Source of the DNA: a virus
DNA: 28,358 nucleotides
Virus record (IMG/VR): IMGVR_UViG_3300010316_000034
Location: 1-28,358 of that record
Reading direction: 5' to 3' (one strand)
Part shown: positions 1-8,348 of the stretch, one piece after another
Layout: each line of letters begins with the position of its first letter
Position numbering within the stretch: the stretch's first letter is position 1
Translations under genes and position numbers: made by a program
Notes under the pieces: generated by a model
What the model saw: only the letters and a program-made list of their open reading frames with translations
Told to the model about the DNA's origin: nothing
Databases searched by the model: none

Positions 1-1155
1 AATTACTTGCGATAAAGCATAGTCAGTTGTAACACCATCGCCCGTAAAGGTATCAGTTGTAAAAGTATTACTACCGCCTCCACCGCCGATTGAACCCCAC
101 TCACTGTTTTGGTAGCCTTCAAATTGCTCGTTAGTTGAGTTATAGCGGAACATACCATTAGCTGGTATACCATCTCTTTGAGCTGTAGTACCTGCTGGGA
201 CTTTTACAGATCCTGTGCCTGTCATGGCCATGTTAACAAAGGATGGGCTATCTGTAGTGGCTACACCTTGGTTAAGAGCCTTGACTGATGCAACGGCTGT
301 AAGCTCACTGTCCATTAAGGCTCCAGCGGCTGTAACGTTAGTTGCATCTGTAACATCTGCTAAGGCTTCAATGCCATCTAGCTTAACGCCATCAGTAGCT
401 ACATCACGTCCATCAAAAGTACTGTTGGTTGTTATAGCGCCGGTCATTGCACCACCAGCTTTAGGTAACGCATTGACTGCTGTAGTGCCTTGAGCCGCTG
501 TAGCATAAGCTGTAGAGGCGAATGCTTTAACCTCTGCAAGATTAGTAACTTCAGAATCCATCAAAGCGCCAGCAGCAGTGACATTAATAGTGTCCGTTAC
601 ATCTGCTAATGCTTCAATAGCATTCAGTTTAGTATGGTCTGCATCTGTAAAGACATTAGAATCTATAGCAGCTTCTACAGCAGCACGTATCTCTGCGTTT
701 GTTTGATCAGCGGTGGCTGCTGACTCTATACCATCTAGCTTAGTACCATCAGTAGCTACATCACGCCCATCTACGGTTCCACCAACAACAATGCTATTGG
801 TTACGTTTAACCCTGTAGCTGTAATTGCAGCCGCAGTAGCTGCACCAATGACTGTACCGTCGATGGTGCCTGAGTTAATGTCTGCTGTAGTGGCTACAAG
901 GGATGCAATAGTCCCCAACGAGGTCACATTAGGTTGGGCAGCAGTTTGGAGGGTGCCGGTGACGCCACTATCCTTAAGCAACACGCCATCGATAGTGACA
1001 CCAGCGGCGGCTGTCTTCTCACCTATTGTGTCAGTAGTGAGCCCACCCGTGAACTTGGCAGCAGGCACCACTTCAACCGCTGTTCCTATAACTTTAGTAG
1101 GTGAGCCAGCGAAACCTAAGTCCCCTACTCCTGGTACATCCGATAGTAGTGTCAT
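1..1155 (-). CDS. Repeat-rich tail fibre-like protein, partial (C-terminus off the left edge)
   Basis: An open frame of 385 codons starts with ATG at 1155 and runs off the window without a stop. An AGGGGGT ribosome site lies six bases before the ATG, and the ATG directly abuts the portal stop. The protein is rich in Ala, Thr, Gly and Val. It carries two copies of a module DGRDVATDG-x-KLDGIE (residues about 129-144 and 248-263) and two of EALADVTD..NVTAAGALMDSE (181-202 and 263-284). A GGAMTGAI segment (about 234-241), a form common in phage fibres, precedes the second module. No enzyme motif is visible. Modules of this kind are typical of phage tail or fibre proteins, often from aquatic phages. 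Its place just after the portal is unusual for a fibre, so another virion surface protein is possible. The structural class is fairly sure, the exact role is not. Confidence 0.75.
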   Translation of the reverse strand, partial: MTLLSDVPGVGDLGFAGSPTKVIGTAVEVVPAAKFTGGLTTDTIGEKTAAAGVTIDGVLLKDSGVTGTLQTAAQPNVTSLGTIASLVATTADINSGTIDGTVIGAATAAAITATGLNVTNSIVVGGTVDGRDVATDGTKLDGIESAATADQTNAEIRAAVEAAIDSNVFTDADHTKLNAIEALADVTDTINVTAAGALMDSEVTNLAEVKAFASTAYATAAQGTTAVNALPKAGGAMTGAITTNSTFDGRDVATDGVKLDGIEALADVTDATNVTAAGALMDSELTAVASVKALNQGVATTDSPSFVNMAMTGTGSVKVPAGTTAQRDGIPANGMFRYNSTNEQFEGYQNSEWGSIGGGGGSNTFTTDTFTGDGVTTDYALSQVI

Positions 1156-3561
1156 CTAGACCCCCTGTTTGATTTGACCGGAAGCTTTCAACCTAAGTTC
1201 TGACTCCTTAGTGGAGGCGTCCCTTAGTCTAGCTTCTGCGGTCATTTGGTTGGTTTGTGCTGCCTGTGAATCGGTAGCCTCTTTAGAGAGGGAACGGCTG
1301 GCCTCGATATCCCGTAGTGTCTTGATCTGGGATGCCTTATTGATGGCCTCTTGCTCCTGCTTGTCGAGTTGAGCGAGGAGCCGCTGGGAGTCGATCTGTC
1401 CCATCTGCTGTAGCCTAGTCATCTCTCTGATGTGCTTACGTTCAGCATCGATAGCCTTGAGTTCCAAGGTGGCTGCATCGATCTGCTGCTTGGCTTGCAT
1501 CTCGGCCATACGGAGCTCAATCTCTGCTTCGTTCTTAGCCCTAATGCCTTCAACCTTAGCCTGCTCTGTTTCAAGCTGGGCTTGGGCGATCTGCAACTCT
1601 GGATCAATTGGGGGGTTCTCAGCCTCAGCCTTCTTACGGGTATCTGTCTCGTCTTGTGTCTCTGTGAACTTACCCTGGGGGAACTGCATACCCTCGGAGA
1701 TAGTCCGCATGATGGCCTCAGTCTTCATCCCAGGCAGCCCTGCGGAGTTCTGGAGGAGCATCATCAGGTTCTGTGTGTTGGTCTCACGCTGCATCAACAC
1801 TGAGGAGCCACGAGGCTCGATAGTCATGTTGCCCTTGATTTCATCATCCTCTTCAAACTCCATATGCCAGCTATACTGACGAGTCATAGTAGTCTTGGTA
1901 ATCAAGTCATCGAATCTACGGACTTGTCTACGACGGGCTACTGAGGAGTTGTTCTGGTAGATCTGGGTAGCACCTAATGTCAGGGGAGCGTTGTCAACGC
2001 CAGCGGCGTTCTTCTCAACTCGGGTGACGCCAGTTAGCTTATAAGCATCTTCTTCAGCCTTCTCCATAATCGCAAAGAACTGGTCAAGGTGGATTGGGAT
2101 GTCGTGGACCTCGAAGGGTTTACCCTGAGTTCCATCTGGTAGGTTGAAGGTGTCCCCGTTGATGTACCAGACCTTTCCTCCCCGTAGAGAATAGTCGTTA
2201 GGATCTCCTTCAGCCGGGGTAACCTTAGTTCTTAGCATAGTCACCATAGGGACTGCTGAGACACCACCGTGGTCCAGTATCATCCTCCAAGCAGCGTTGT
2301 AGATTAGCTGGGAATTCTCACCGAGTAATGGGATGGACTTACCGAAGAGACCATTCGGATCTTCATCCCAGCTCCATACGGAGAACGGCATATCGGTAGT
2401 GGCTTGCTGTGGGGATACGAATGCTTTCAGACAGATGCCAGCACAGTGAATCACACAGGCAAACACCTCATCATCACCGTCGTTATCATCATCATCTTCG
2501 GCACCTGGGATGGCCTTAACGCCTGCTCCCCGTAGCATGGCTTTAGGGAAGTCAGCCCAGGTCTCGAAGACCTCGTACCGTTTCCCGTACATGGACTCTG
2601 CGATACAGTTATCACGGATAGCCCTTAGTTCAGTGTCCCCCTCAGAGGTCTGTGCGAGCCCCTCAGGCTTCCTAGCGAGCAGCTCTTCCACTTGCTCGTC
2701 GAAGTAGTCGAGACCCCTCAGGGACCGCACCTGACGTGCTAAGAGCCACTCACGAGTTGAGGCGTGAGACATGTCTTCAGTACACGTAGCTGACATGTCA
2801 GGGAGGAAGTCAATGGGGTTGATGACCTTGTATGTGGCCTGCTGTCGGGTGTCGGAATGTAAGTCCCAAGCGCCCTCAGTCCCCCTTGCCCATCTTCGGT
2901 CCCTCTTGGGGTCCACGAATGGTCCCTTGAGGACTGCCGTACCAGTTTGCCCGCCGGATTCAATTAGGGTTCTACCGAGCTTACCGAACTCGACCCTGTT
3001 CATCGTCCCCTTGATCTTAGTCAGCATACGTTCAACCTTGTGATCCAGGGCTGCCTTACGCCCCTTCCATGCCATTAGGTTGGTTACTGGTTCTCCAGTA
3101 GTTTCATCCACCATTGGTTCGCCGTTAGCGTCAGCCGCTGATTGGTCTTGAATACTCAAGGGGGGCTTAGCGGGGTACACGGGGAGGAGTCCGAAGTTGT
3201 CTTGGTCAGTTGGGTAGAGGAGATCCCCAAGTTGGGAACAGCCATCGTTAGTGATCTGACGGAGGATGTTCTGGACAACCTTAGATCCCTCCTTGAGAGA
3301 TAATCGAGTTCCTTCCCAGAACTCCTCAGAGGTGTCTCTATAGTCCAACCCTACGGCGTTGTAGAGCTCGTATGAGCGTCTGATCTCGTGAGGTATCTGG
3401 GTCTGGTTTCTCCCCTGAATTGCCTCCTCAACAAACTCTCGTGCTTTGATCGCTAGTTGACTCCGCGCATCGAACTTAGTCTGTTGTTCCTTCGGGATAG
3501 CTTTCTCATCAGAGTCAGCTTCCCATTCCTTGGAGTACTGCTCAGCGGGAGTATCTGCCAT
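1156..3561 (-). CDS. Portal (head-tail connector) protein with long C-terminal coiled coil
   Basis: 801 residues, start ATG at 3561, nine bases after the large terminase stop. The N-terminal 550 residues have the look of a podovirus portal, with segments such as VINPIDFLPDMSA (about 247-259) followed by an REWLLARQVRSL stretch. A strongly acidic loop, EDDDDNDGDDE, lies at about 355-365. From about residue 640 to 790 the chain is Gln/Glu/Lys/Ala rich with long heptad-like runs, suggesting an extended coiled coil or barrel. The length is well above the T7 gp8 class (about 535) and closer to P22-like or BPP-1-like portals (700 or more). The portal forms the ring through which DNA is packaged and ejected and docks the terminase encoded just upstream. 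The assignment rests on recognition of the family pattern and on gene order. Confidence 0.85.
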   Translation of the reverse strand: MADTPAEQYSKEWEADSDEKAIPKEQQTKFDARSQLAIKAREFVEEAIQGRNQTQIPHEIRRSYELYNAVGLDYRDTSEEFWEGTRLSLKEGSKVVQNILRQITNDGCSQLGDLLYPTDQDNFGLLPVYPAKPPLSIQDQSAADANGEPMVDETTGEPVTNLMAWKGRKAALDHKVERMLTKIKGTMNRVEFGKLGRTLIESGGQTGTAVLKGPFVDPKRDRRWARGTEGAWDLHSDTRQQATYKVINPIDFLPDMSATCTEDMSHASTREWLLARQVRSLRGLDYFDEQVEELLARKPEGLAQTSEGDTELRAIRDNCIAESMYGKRYEVFETWADFPKAMLRGAGVKAIPGAEDDDDNDGDDEVFACVIHCAGICLKAFVSPQQATTDMPFSVWSWDEDPNGLFGKSIPLLGENSQLIYNAAWRMILDHGGVSAVPMVTMLRTKVTPAEGDPNDYSLRGGKVWYINGDTFNLPDGTQGKPFEVHDIPIHLDQFFAIMEKAEEDAYKLTGVTRVEKNAAGVDNAPLTLGATQIYQNNSSVARRRQVRRFDDLITKTTMTRQYSWHMEFEEDDEIKGNMTIEPRGSSVLMQRETNTQNLMMLLQNSAGLPGMKTEAIMRTISEGMQFPQGKFTETQDETDTRKKAEAENPPIDPELQIAQAQLETEQAKVEGIRAKNEAEIELRMAEMQAKQQIDAATLELKAIDAERKHIREMTRLQQMGQIDSQRLLAQLDKQEQEAINKASQIKTLRDIEASRSLSKEATDSQAAQTNQMTAEARLRDASTKESELRLKASGQIKQGV

Positions 3562-3570
3562 TAGGCACCT

Positions 3571-5112
3571 CTATAGATAATTAGTTAGGTCTACATTCTT
3601 GATGGTCTTAACGCTTGTCCGAGAGACAAACTCAGTGTGTCGCTTCAATGTGTCGTAGTCTGGGTGACAGAATAAGGCGAGGTATTGAAGTCCATCATGT
3701 GGGTGGCTCTCAGCCGACTTACAAGGGACATCCTTAAACTGGGCCTTACCGGCTACCTGCTTACGGCTGTACTCGTATGATTGGTTGAAGCCCTTAATGA
3801 GCAACTTGCAGGACTTGTCTATCTGGAACATAGGATGCCCAAGACGAGTCTTAGTGGTGAGGAAGTGTCGCACTGAATTCAGGCGAATCTCAGCGTGGTT
3901 ACTCTGGGCTGGCTTAGTGACAAACCAGTCCTTGAAGACACCTATGCGCTCATCATTCAGCACATGGAAGTAGTTCCTACTGTCAGCCGATAAGCCATGA
4001 CTAGAGAGTCCAGCAGGGTCACCTACGGAGATAATCTCCCAACCCTCGGCTGGCGGATACTGCTCCTCCAACCAGGGACGCACGAAGTCCTTGGCGAACT
4101 CTCTGAGGCCAATGTTATCCCCGTAGAACTCCTGTAGAACTCGGAGCTGCCCCGTCTTCATCACCTGTCCAACGATGCAGGACTCACCTCCCCTACCCCA
4201 GTCCCACCCTAATATAATAGGGCAGTCCTTAACGGCAGAGAGATCGGTCTTAGATACGTGGTAGGTGTGGTCCCACTGGCGTCTATAGACAGCCTTACCA
4301 GAACTAGTGACACCGTAGTCACCACAGAAGAGTACCTTCACCTGCTCAGGGGTGAGAGAGCCAACGCGGTCCAGGTAGTAAGCCTTAGGGCCGATACCGA
4401 GATACTTGAAGTTCTCGCCATACGGGTTGAGCATGTACCCCGAGTCGGACTTAGCTGACTTTATGAGTGCAGGGGGCTGTCTGAAGAACTCCCACCCTTT
4501 TGGGGTGTTCTCTTCAATACGAGCTACCCATGAGTCATCCTCAGGGGGGTTCGTATCCATTATCAAGGACACCCGTGTGATAGGGTTGTCGATGTCAACG
4601 GCATTAACTGGTGCTGGGTATCGACCCAACCGACTTAGGACCGCTGATACGATCTCCTGGTCCATCGCACCACACTCATTAATGAATGCACCTGTGAGCT
4701 CCAGACTCTTCAGGTTCTCGTAGTCATCAGGTTTAGCTACTGCCTGGAAGATGAACTCGACATTCAACCTCGTGCCATCTGGCAACGGGTCTGTCCACAG
4801 GATCTTCATTGGGGAGCTCTGTTTGTATCTACGGGTGCTGCTGTTAGGCTTTAGCCATATCTTGAAGGAGGCGAAGGTGGTCTCAAGAAGCTGTGGATAG
4901 GTCTCACGAACGATGACCCACTTGGAGGTCCTCTGGTTGTTCTTATCGGGCTTCTGCTGGATACACATCTTGAGTATCTCAACGATCATCATCGTGGACT
5001 TACCGGAACCCACGTTGCCTAGTACTAATCTGACATCTGCGTTGCTATTGTGGAACTCGACCCCAGTCGGGGATGGCATGTAGGTGATCTGCTGTTCCTT
5101 ATTGGTAAACAT
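3571..5112 (-). CDS. terL: Terminase large subunit (packaging ATPase and nuclease)
   Basis: 513 residues, start ATG at 5112, overlapping the upstream small gene by one base. The ATPase P-loop is LGNVGSGKST (about residues 31-40). VIVRETYPQLLETT (about 67-79) is an adenine-side motif frequent in phage terminases, and the Walker B end is GAFINECG with Glu146. The RNase H-like nuclease shows GWDWG (Asp304), VGDPAG (Asp365) and HPHDGLQYLAL (Asp473). All catalytic positions expected of a working motor and headful nuclease are present. It resembles the terminases of P22/epsilon15/BPP-1-like podoviruses more than T7 gp19. It acts with the small subunit (5425-6096) at the portal (1156-3561). Confidence 0.93.
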   Translation of the reverse strand: MFTNKEQQITYMPSPTGVEFHNSNADVRLVLGNVGSGKSTMMIVEILKMCIQQKPDKNNQRTSKWVIVRETYPQLLETTFASFKIWLKPNSSTRRYKQSSPMKILWTDPLPDGTRLNVEFIFQAVAKPDDYENLKSLELTGAFINECGAMDQEIVSAVLSRLGRYPAPVNAVDIDNPITRVSLIMDTNPPEDDSWVARIEENTPKGWEFFRQPPALIKSAKSDSGYMLNPYGENFKYLGIGPKAYYLDRVGSLTPEQVKVLFCGDYGVTSSGKAVYRRQWDHTYHVSKTDLSAVKDCPIILGWDWGRGGESCIVGQVMKTGQLRVLQEFYGDNIGLREFAKDFVRPWLEEQYPPAEGWEIISVGDPAGLSSHGLSADSRNYFHVLNDERIGVFKDWFVTKPAQSNHAEIRLNSVRHFLTTKTRLGHPMFQIDKSCKLLIKGFNQSYEYSRKQVAGKAQFKDVPCKSAESHPHDGLQYLALFCHPDYDTLKRHTEFVSRTSVKTIKNVDLTNYL

Positions 5113-5414
5113 CAGGTCTTCCCATTAGCCGTCTGCATGAACTGGAGGAGTAACTGGGAGAAGCCCTCTACGAACCTCTCGTTGGAGGAGAGCTCACACT
5201 CTCCCATAGTATCTAGGATCATATGGGTCAACTCGTGATAGAAGGTTTGTACCTGGGCCTGCTTGTTGAACTCAGGATTCACCTTCTGGAGGAAGATCGC
5301 CTGGAGGGCAGGGATGCACAGGCCGTATGCTGCTGACTTGACTATCAGGGTATCCTGTATAGCCACAGAGACAACACTAGGGCCTAAGGAGAAGGACTTG
5401 GGAATGGTCTTCAT
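5112..5414 (-). CDS. Small HExxH zinc metallopeptidase-like protein
   Basis: 100 residues, start ATG at 5414, lying between the terminase subunits. The sequence FYHELTHMILDTMG holds a textbook HExxH zinc motif (His60, Glu61, His64). It is followed 15-19 residues on by SNERFVEGFSQLL, where Glu79 or Glu83 could be the third ligand, as in gluzincins and IrrE/ImmA-like minimal peptidases. The protein is far shorter than a usual secreted protease and has no signal peptide. The substrate is unknown. Position within the packaging cluster suggests a role in the phage particle or late in infection, but a host-directed role is equally possible. The zinc-site reading is firm; peptidase activity is inferred. 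Confidence 0.7.
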   Translation of the reverse strand: MKTIPKSFSLGPSVVSVAIQDTLIVKSAAYGLCIPALQAIFLQKVNPEFNKQAQVQTFYHELTHMILDTMGECELSSNERFVEGFSQLLLQFMQTANGKT

Positions 5415-5424
5415 CAGGTGTCCC

Positions 5425-6096
5425 CTAGTGAGTCAACTTGTGGACTTCGTCTTCCCCCGGATCTAGCTCACCCAGCTCTATAGTCTCATCAGGTCTCTCG
5501 TATGGCTCCTCTTGGATACCACCGAAGTTGAAGATGAGTTGGGGTGCTTGATCTAGCTGCTTCTGATCCCACATCATCAGCGATGAGAGGAGGGTGGCAG
5601 CTCTATGCTGGGATACGTTATCCCAACCATAGGTGCCATCCGTGTTACGCCTGATGAAGTTCACTGCGGGGAGGAACCGAGCTTCAATCGCATGGAGTGG
5701 CTTAGGGATCAAGCTGAACTTGCCCTCAATGACAGTCCCATTGCCATTCTGGTAGGGGACCATCTCACACACGTCGAAGATACTTGCTAAGGATTGGTTA
5801 AGGAGCTTCACACAGAGAGCCGCTTGGCCCCCTGATAGTTGCTCCAAACGAGAAGCTAGCAGCTCATCTATAGCTGCCACCACCTCAGGCTTACTCAACA
5901 CCCGATCCCGTATGGTATCTAGGAGCTGCTTCTTCTTATCACTATAGCCAGCCGCTAGTCCCGCTTGGACTTTATCAAGAGTATCGCAGTAGACCATAAC
6001 AAAGGTCTGATGCATTGGTGAGAGGGAGTCGAAGATGGGGGTGTGGAATCTCTTGGATACCTTCCCGTCATCAGTAGGGCTATTCAGTTCGGTCAT
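5425..6096 (-). CDS. terS: Terminase small subunit (DNA recognition)
   Basis: 223 residues, start ATG at 6096. The N-terminal third contains QTFVMVYCDTLDKVQAGLAAGYS followed by LSKPEVVAAIDELLASRLEQ. This is the helix-turn-helix style arrangement of the Terminase_2/XtmA family, in which the chain recruits itself to phage DNA and the final P-x-V-x-x-A-I helix closes the domain. The C-terminal tail is acidic (LGELDPGEDEVHK), as often seen in small subunits that contact the large subunit. It sits two short genes upstream of the large subunit. The role is to recognise phage DNA and regulate the motor. The assignment rests on motif and context. Confidence 0.8.
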   Translation of the reverse strand: MTELNSPTDDGKVSKRFHTPIFDSLSPMHQTFVMVYCDTLDKVQAGLAAGYSDKKKQLLDTIRDRVLSKPEVVAAIDELLASRLEQLSGGQAALCVKLLNQSLASIFDVCEMVPYQNGNGTVIEGKFSLIPKPLHAIEARFLPAVNFIRRNTDGTYGWDNVSQHRAATLLSSLMMWDQKQLDQAPQLIFNFGGIQEEPYERPDETIELGELDPGEDEVHKLTH

Positions 6097-6161
6097 TAGA
6101 TTATCTCGAAGGAAATACTAGGGTTAACTCGTGGGGCCATATGGAGCCACTGGGTGGAGGA

Positions 6162-6473
6162 CTACTTCTGTTTCCAGCTAAGGAGCTTATCTACTCCAAA
6201 AACTGAGAGGGTTATCGTACCCACCATCCCTACATACCAATCAGGTAGTTCAGCCATTAAGGCGAACCCCTTAGCAGCGTAGGGTTGCAACGGGGGTACA
6301 AAGGTCATTACTAACGGGGCCATCCAGACAAACACTAGGAACTCATCGGAGTACCCAGGGATGCCAGTAGTGAGTCGTACTACCTTAGCCTCGGCCTTAG
6401 CTGCTGAGACCTTCTGCCTCCCCTGAAGGAAGGTACTAACCAGACCTAAGCCAGTCGAGACTAATGGAAGCAT
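6162..6473 (-). CDS. Holin-like small membrane protein
   Basis: 103 residues with an AGGAG ribosome site about eight bases before ATG 6473. A hydrophobic N-terminus (1-16) is followed by a charged stretch and two clear membrane segments, about residues 44-62 (FLVFVWMAPLVMTFVPP) and 78-98 (DWYVGMVGTITLSVFGVDKLL), ending in KQK. This pattern, with YSDEF before the first strong segment and LPDWY before the last, matches the 3TM holin family also found in gene transfer agents. A holin makes the inner-membrane lesion that lets the cell-wall hydrolase reach its target. It is the first gene of the minus operon, while the likely endolysin (21773-22189) is at the end of the plus operon. Confidence is good for the membrane topology and fair for the function. 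Confidence 0.78.
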   Translation of the reverse strand: MLPLVSTGLGLVSTFLQGRQKVSAAKAEAKVVRLTTGIPGYSDEFLVFVWMAPLVMTFVPPLQPYAAKGFALMAELPDWYVGMVGTITLSVFGVDKLLSWKQK

Positions 6474-7148
6474 TACGTGACTCCTAAGGTGGACGCATGC
6501 GGGATCTGCTTGAAAGGCAGTTGGGTTCGTTCAGCCGCCGCTCTAGAGTGAACATAGTAAACCGCATCAGGTTCACTAGGTGTAACCAGGTAGATAGAAG
6601 CCTCAGGGGAAACCTTAGGGGTATGGCGGGGGGAAACTGTGGACATACTTTAGGTGAACCTCAAGTTGACTATTATTTGGAATAGAAAAAGCTGCGCGAT
6701 TGCATACAGTACTCCCCCCGACGCCGCAGACCCACAGGGGGGTGGGGGGTCCTATCAAGTGGGATCTCAGGGGCTGGAATAGGGGCCCCCCATGCCCTTT
6801 TAGGCCGACCGTTTGTTTAGGTATCACCAGGTTACCCCAGTGTTTACGTGGCCTGCAGCCTGTTTGGCGGGTATGAATAGCGTGTGAGTGTATAAGGTGG
6901 TCTATATGACCAACTAATAGCGGGCCTAACGGGTGACATTAGGGGCAACGATACGAGACCGCATTGATCATAGGGGTCAACTTCTCCACTTTTGCCAATT
7001 GTCTGTGCGTTCTAAAGGTGCAGCTTCTTATCGCTATACAGTCTAAGCATATTGGTGCATTGGTGTTGCTATCTGCACTGGTACATCTTAACGTGTCCCC
7101 AGGTTGAAACGAAACGAACCACTAACGAGAACAATACGGGGTAACACA
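6474..7148. promoter_or_regulatory. Divergent control region between the minus (late) and plus (early) operons
   Basis: 675 bases between the start of the holin (minus) and the first early gene (plus). No convincing gene lies here. It holds a ribosome site for the holin (about 6481-6490 on the minus strand), a cluster of G-runs (6737-6785), a GGTC..GACC inverted repeat around TATAT (about 6898-6912), and a minus-strand word resembling a T7-type promoter core (6880-6896). Host sigma-70 promoters for lysogenic or early transcription must be expected in or near this region, but no -35/-10 pair stands out with good boxes and spacing. A 62-codon frame at about 6497-6685 with a possible AAGGTGG site is too Arg-rich and isolated to call. 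Confidence 0.55.
6737..6785 (+). other. G-run array with quadruplex potential
   Basis: On the plus strand six Gs, one T and six Gs are followed within 36 bases by GGG, GGGG and GGGG, at 6737-6742, 6744-6749, 6761-6763, 6770-6773 and 6782-6785. The last run passes directly into six Cs (6786-6791), which could pair with the early G-runs as a 7-bp TGGGGGG/CCCCCCA stem. The tract can therefore form either a quadruplex or a GC-rich hairpin. It lies in the middle of the divergent intergenic region. Confidence 0.5.
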
Positions 7149-7907
7149 ATGACAAGACCATTAGGACTAATCGCATATGAGGGACCATCACTGATTGATG
7201 GCGTAACGCCTATCGTTATGATTATCACCGGCATCGATGGGGGCAGCACTAATAGCAAGACGGGTCATATGGTGCAGACTCATATACTAGTAGCCGACGC
7301 ACTGCCAATGGCAGCACTGCAGACTGGCTTAGACAAGGCAATATGCGGAGACTGTAAGCATAGGGGCGATGGCGCCGGTAACGGCAGAACCTGTTATGTG
7401 CGAATCTATCAAGCACAAACGGGCATTATAAAAGCATATCATCGGGGCCGTTATGCTGCCTGGTTGCCAGAACACGACAAGCACCTAGCGGGCAAGCCTA
7501 TACGGTTCGGGTCCTATGGTGACCCTGCAGCGGTCCCAACTGTCATATGGGAGAGACTCGCGGACCTCGCATCACTCACCACTGGATACACTCACCAATG
7601 GCGCACCATGCCAAATATAAGTCACGTGGTCATGGCCAGTGCAGATACAGCACAAGATGCTATTGACGCGCATCAATTAGGTTATCGCACTTTTAGGGTT
7701 GGCATAGATGGCGACGTGCAATCGAAAGGTGAGGTTTTGTGTCCCGCTTCAAAGGAGGCTGGGCAGAAACTCCAATGTGCTGATTGCGGGTCATGTAATG
7801 GAACTCAAACGGGGCGCAAGGGTTCGATCTTTATCAACCTACATGGGGGCACATCTGTCATGGCTAATGCTGACAAGCTTAAGGTCCGGTTAATCGCTAG
7901 CGCCTAG
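7149..7907 (+). CDS. Cys-rich phage protein of unknown function (DUF7227-like)
   Basis: 252 residues from ATG 7149; a TTG at 7104 would add 15 residues that look unlike the family. Two cysteine clusters stand out: CGDC with Cys82 (Cys66, Cys69, Cys82), and Cys198 with CADCGSC (Cys210, Cys213, Cys216), consistent with a metal or iron-sulfur site. A central PIRFGSYGDPAAVP (about 117-130) and ATP-independent-looking alpha/beta segments follow. I recognise this as the widespread phage family with ICGDCxHR, TCYV, RxGSYGDPAAVP and an Asn/Lys-Thr-Gly N-terminal segment (here NSKTG, 35-39). The biochemical role is not known to me. As the first gene after the divergent region it is probably expressed early. 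Confidence 0.7.
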   Translation: MTRPLGLIAYEGPSLIDGVTPIVMIITGIDGGSTNSKTGHMVQTHILVADALPMAALQTGLDKAICGDCKHRGDGAGNGRTCYVRIYQAQTGIIKAYHRGRYAAWLPEHDKHLAGKPIRFGSYGDPAAVPTVIWERLADLASLTTGYTHQWRTMPNISHVVMASADTAQDAIDAHQLGYRTFRVGIDGDVQSKGEVLCPASKEAGQKLQCADCGSCNGTQTGRKGSIFINLHGGTSVMANADKLKVRLIASA

Positions 7908-7916
7908 CATATGCAC

Positions 7917-7951
7917 CAGGGCAGTTATATACACTCGAGGTATATCCCTGC
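7917..7951 (+). other. Hairpin between early genes
   Basis: CAGGG pairs with CCCTG and ATATAC with GTATAT around an ACTCGAG loop, with a five-base bulge (cagtt) on the left arm. It lies ten bases after the stop of the first early gene and has no T-run after it. It may be an mRNA 3' end structure or processing site. The left arm and loop also contain the word GTTATATACACTCGAGG listed as a promoter-like candidate. Confidence 0.35.
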
Positions 7952-8038
7952 TCAATAGTTAATCAAGCCGATGGCATTAGTGGTAACGCTAGTGCTATCG
8001 CCTGGATCAACTATAGCAAACCGAAGAGAGGCGACACA

Positions 8039-8302
8039 ATGACGACAGCAAGATGGGCGGAGAGTGGGGAGGTCATAATTAGAGCCTTTTCAGAATACCA
8101 GACAGCGGACAATACAGGCGGGTACGTTAAGCACAAGCGTCTGCTATCCAAAACGGTTATATATAGAGACTGGGCAAACCCCGATGAATGTATATCCACG
8201 GGTATGAGAGTATACGGGGAGTTAATAGCCGCCTATGCAAGCTGGCAGGATGGCGACGTAACCGTATCCATTTTGATAAAGGATCAAGCCGTTAACATGT
8301 GA
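8039..8302 (+). CDS. Small early protein, unknown
   Basis: 87 residues from ATG 8039, with AGAGGCG six to eight bases upstream. The protein mixes charged and aromatic residues (ARWAESGEVIIRAFSEY, YGELIAAYASWQDGDV) and has no membrane segment, cysteine cluster or catalytic motif that I can recognise. It belongs to a run of small genes after the divergent control region and is probably an early takeover or accessory protein. I do not recognise the family. Confidence 0.6.
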   Translation: MTTARWAESGEVIIRAFSEYQTADNTGGYVKHKRLLSKTVIYRDWANPDECISTGMRVYGELIAAYASWQDGDVTVSILIKDQAVNM

Positions 8303-8348
8303 TATCCATCTGCTACCACGACAGTCACCAGCAAAGAGAAGCGACATT

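Noticed and set aside
215-1159. Two plus-strand frames of 92 and 148 codons at the left end
   Set aside because: They are antisense to the repeat-rich tail protein, whose minus-strand frame is open over the whole segment and has a good start site.
6486-6550. A tRNA-like sequence with GGGTTCGTTCAGCC
   Set aside because: The T-loop-like word is not flanked by matching T-stem or acceptor strands and no cloverleaf could be drawn.
6497-6685. A 62-residue plus-strand gene in the divergent region
   Set aside because: AAGGTGG precedes a near-by start, but the product is Arg-rich and unlike a protein, and it is isolated from other plus genes by 460 bases.
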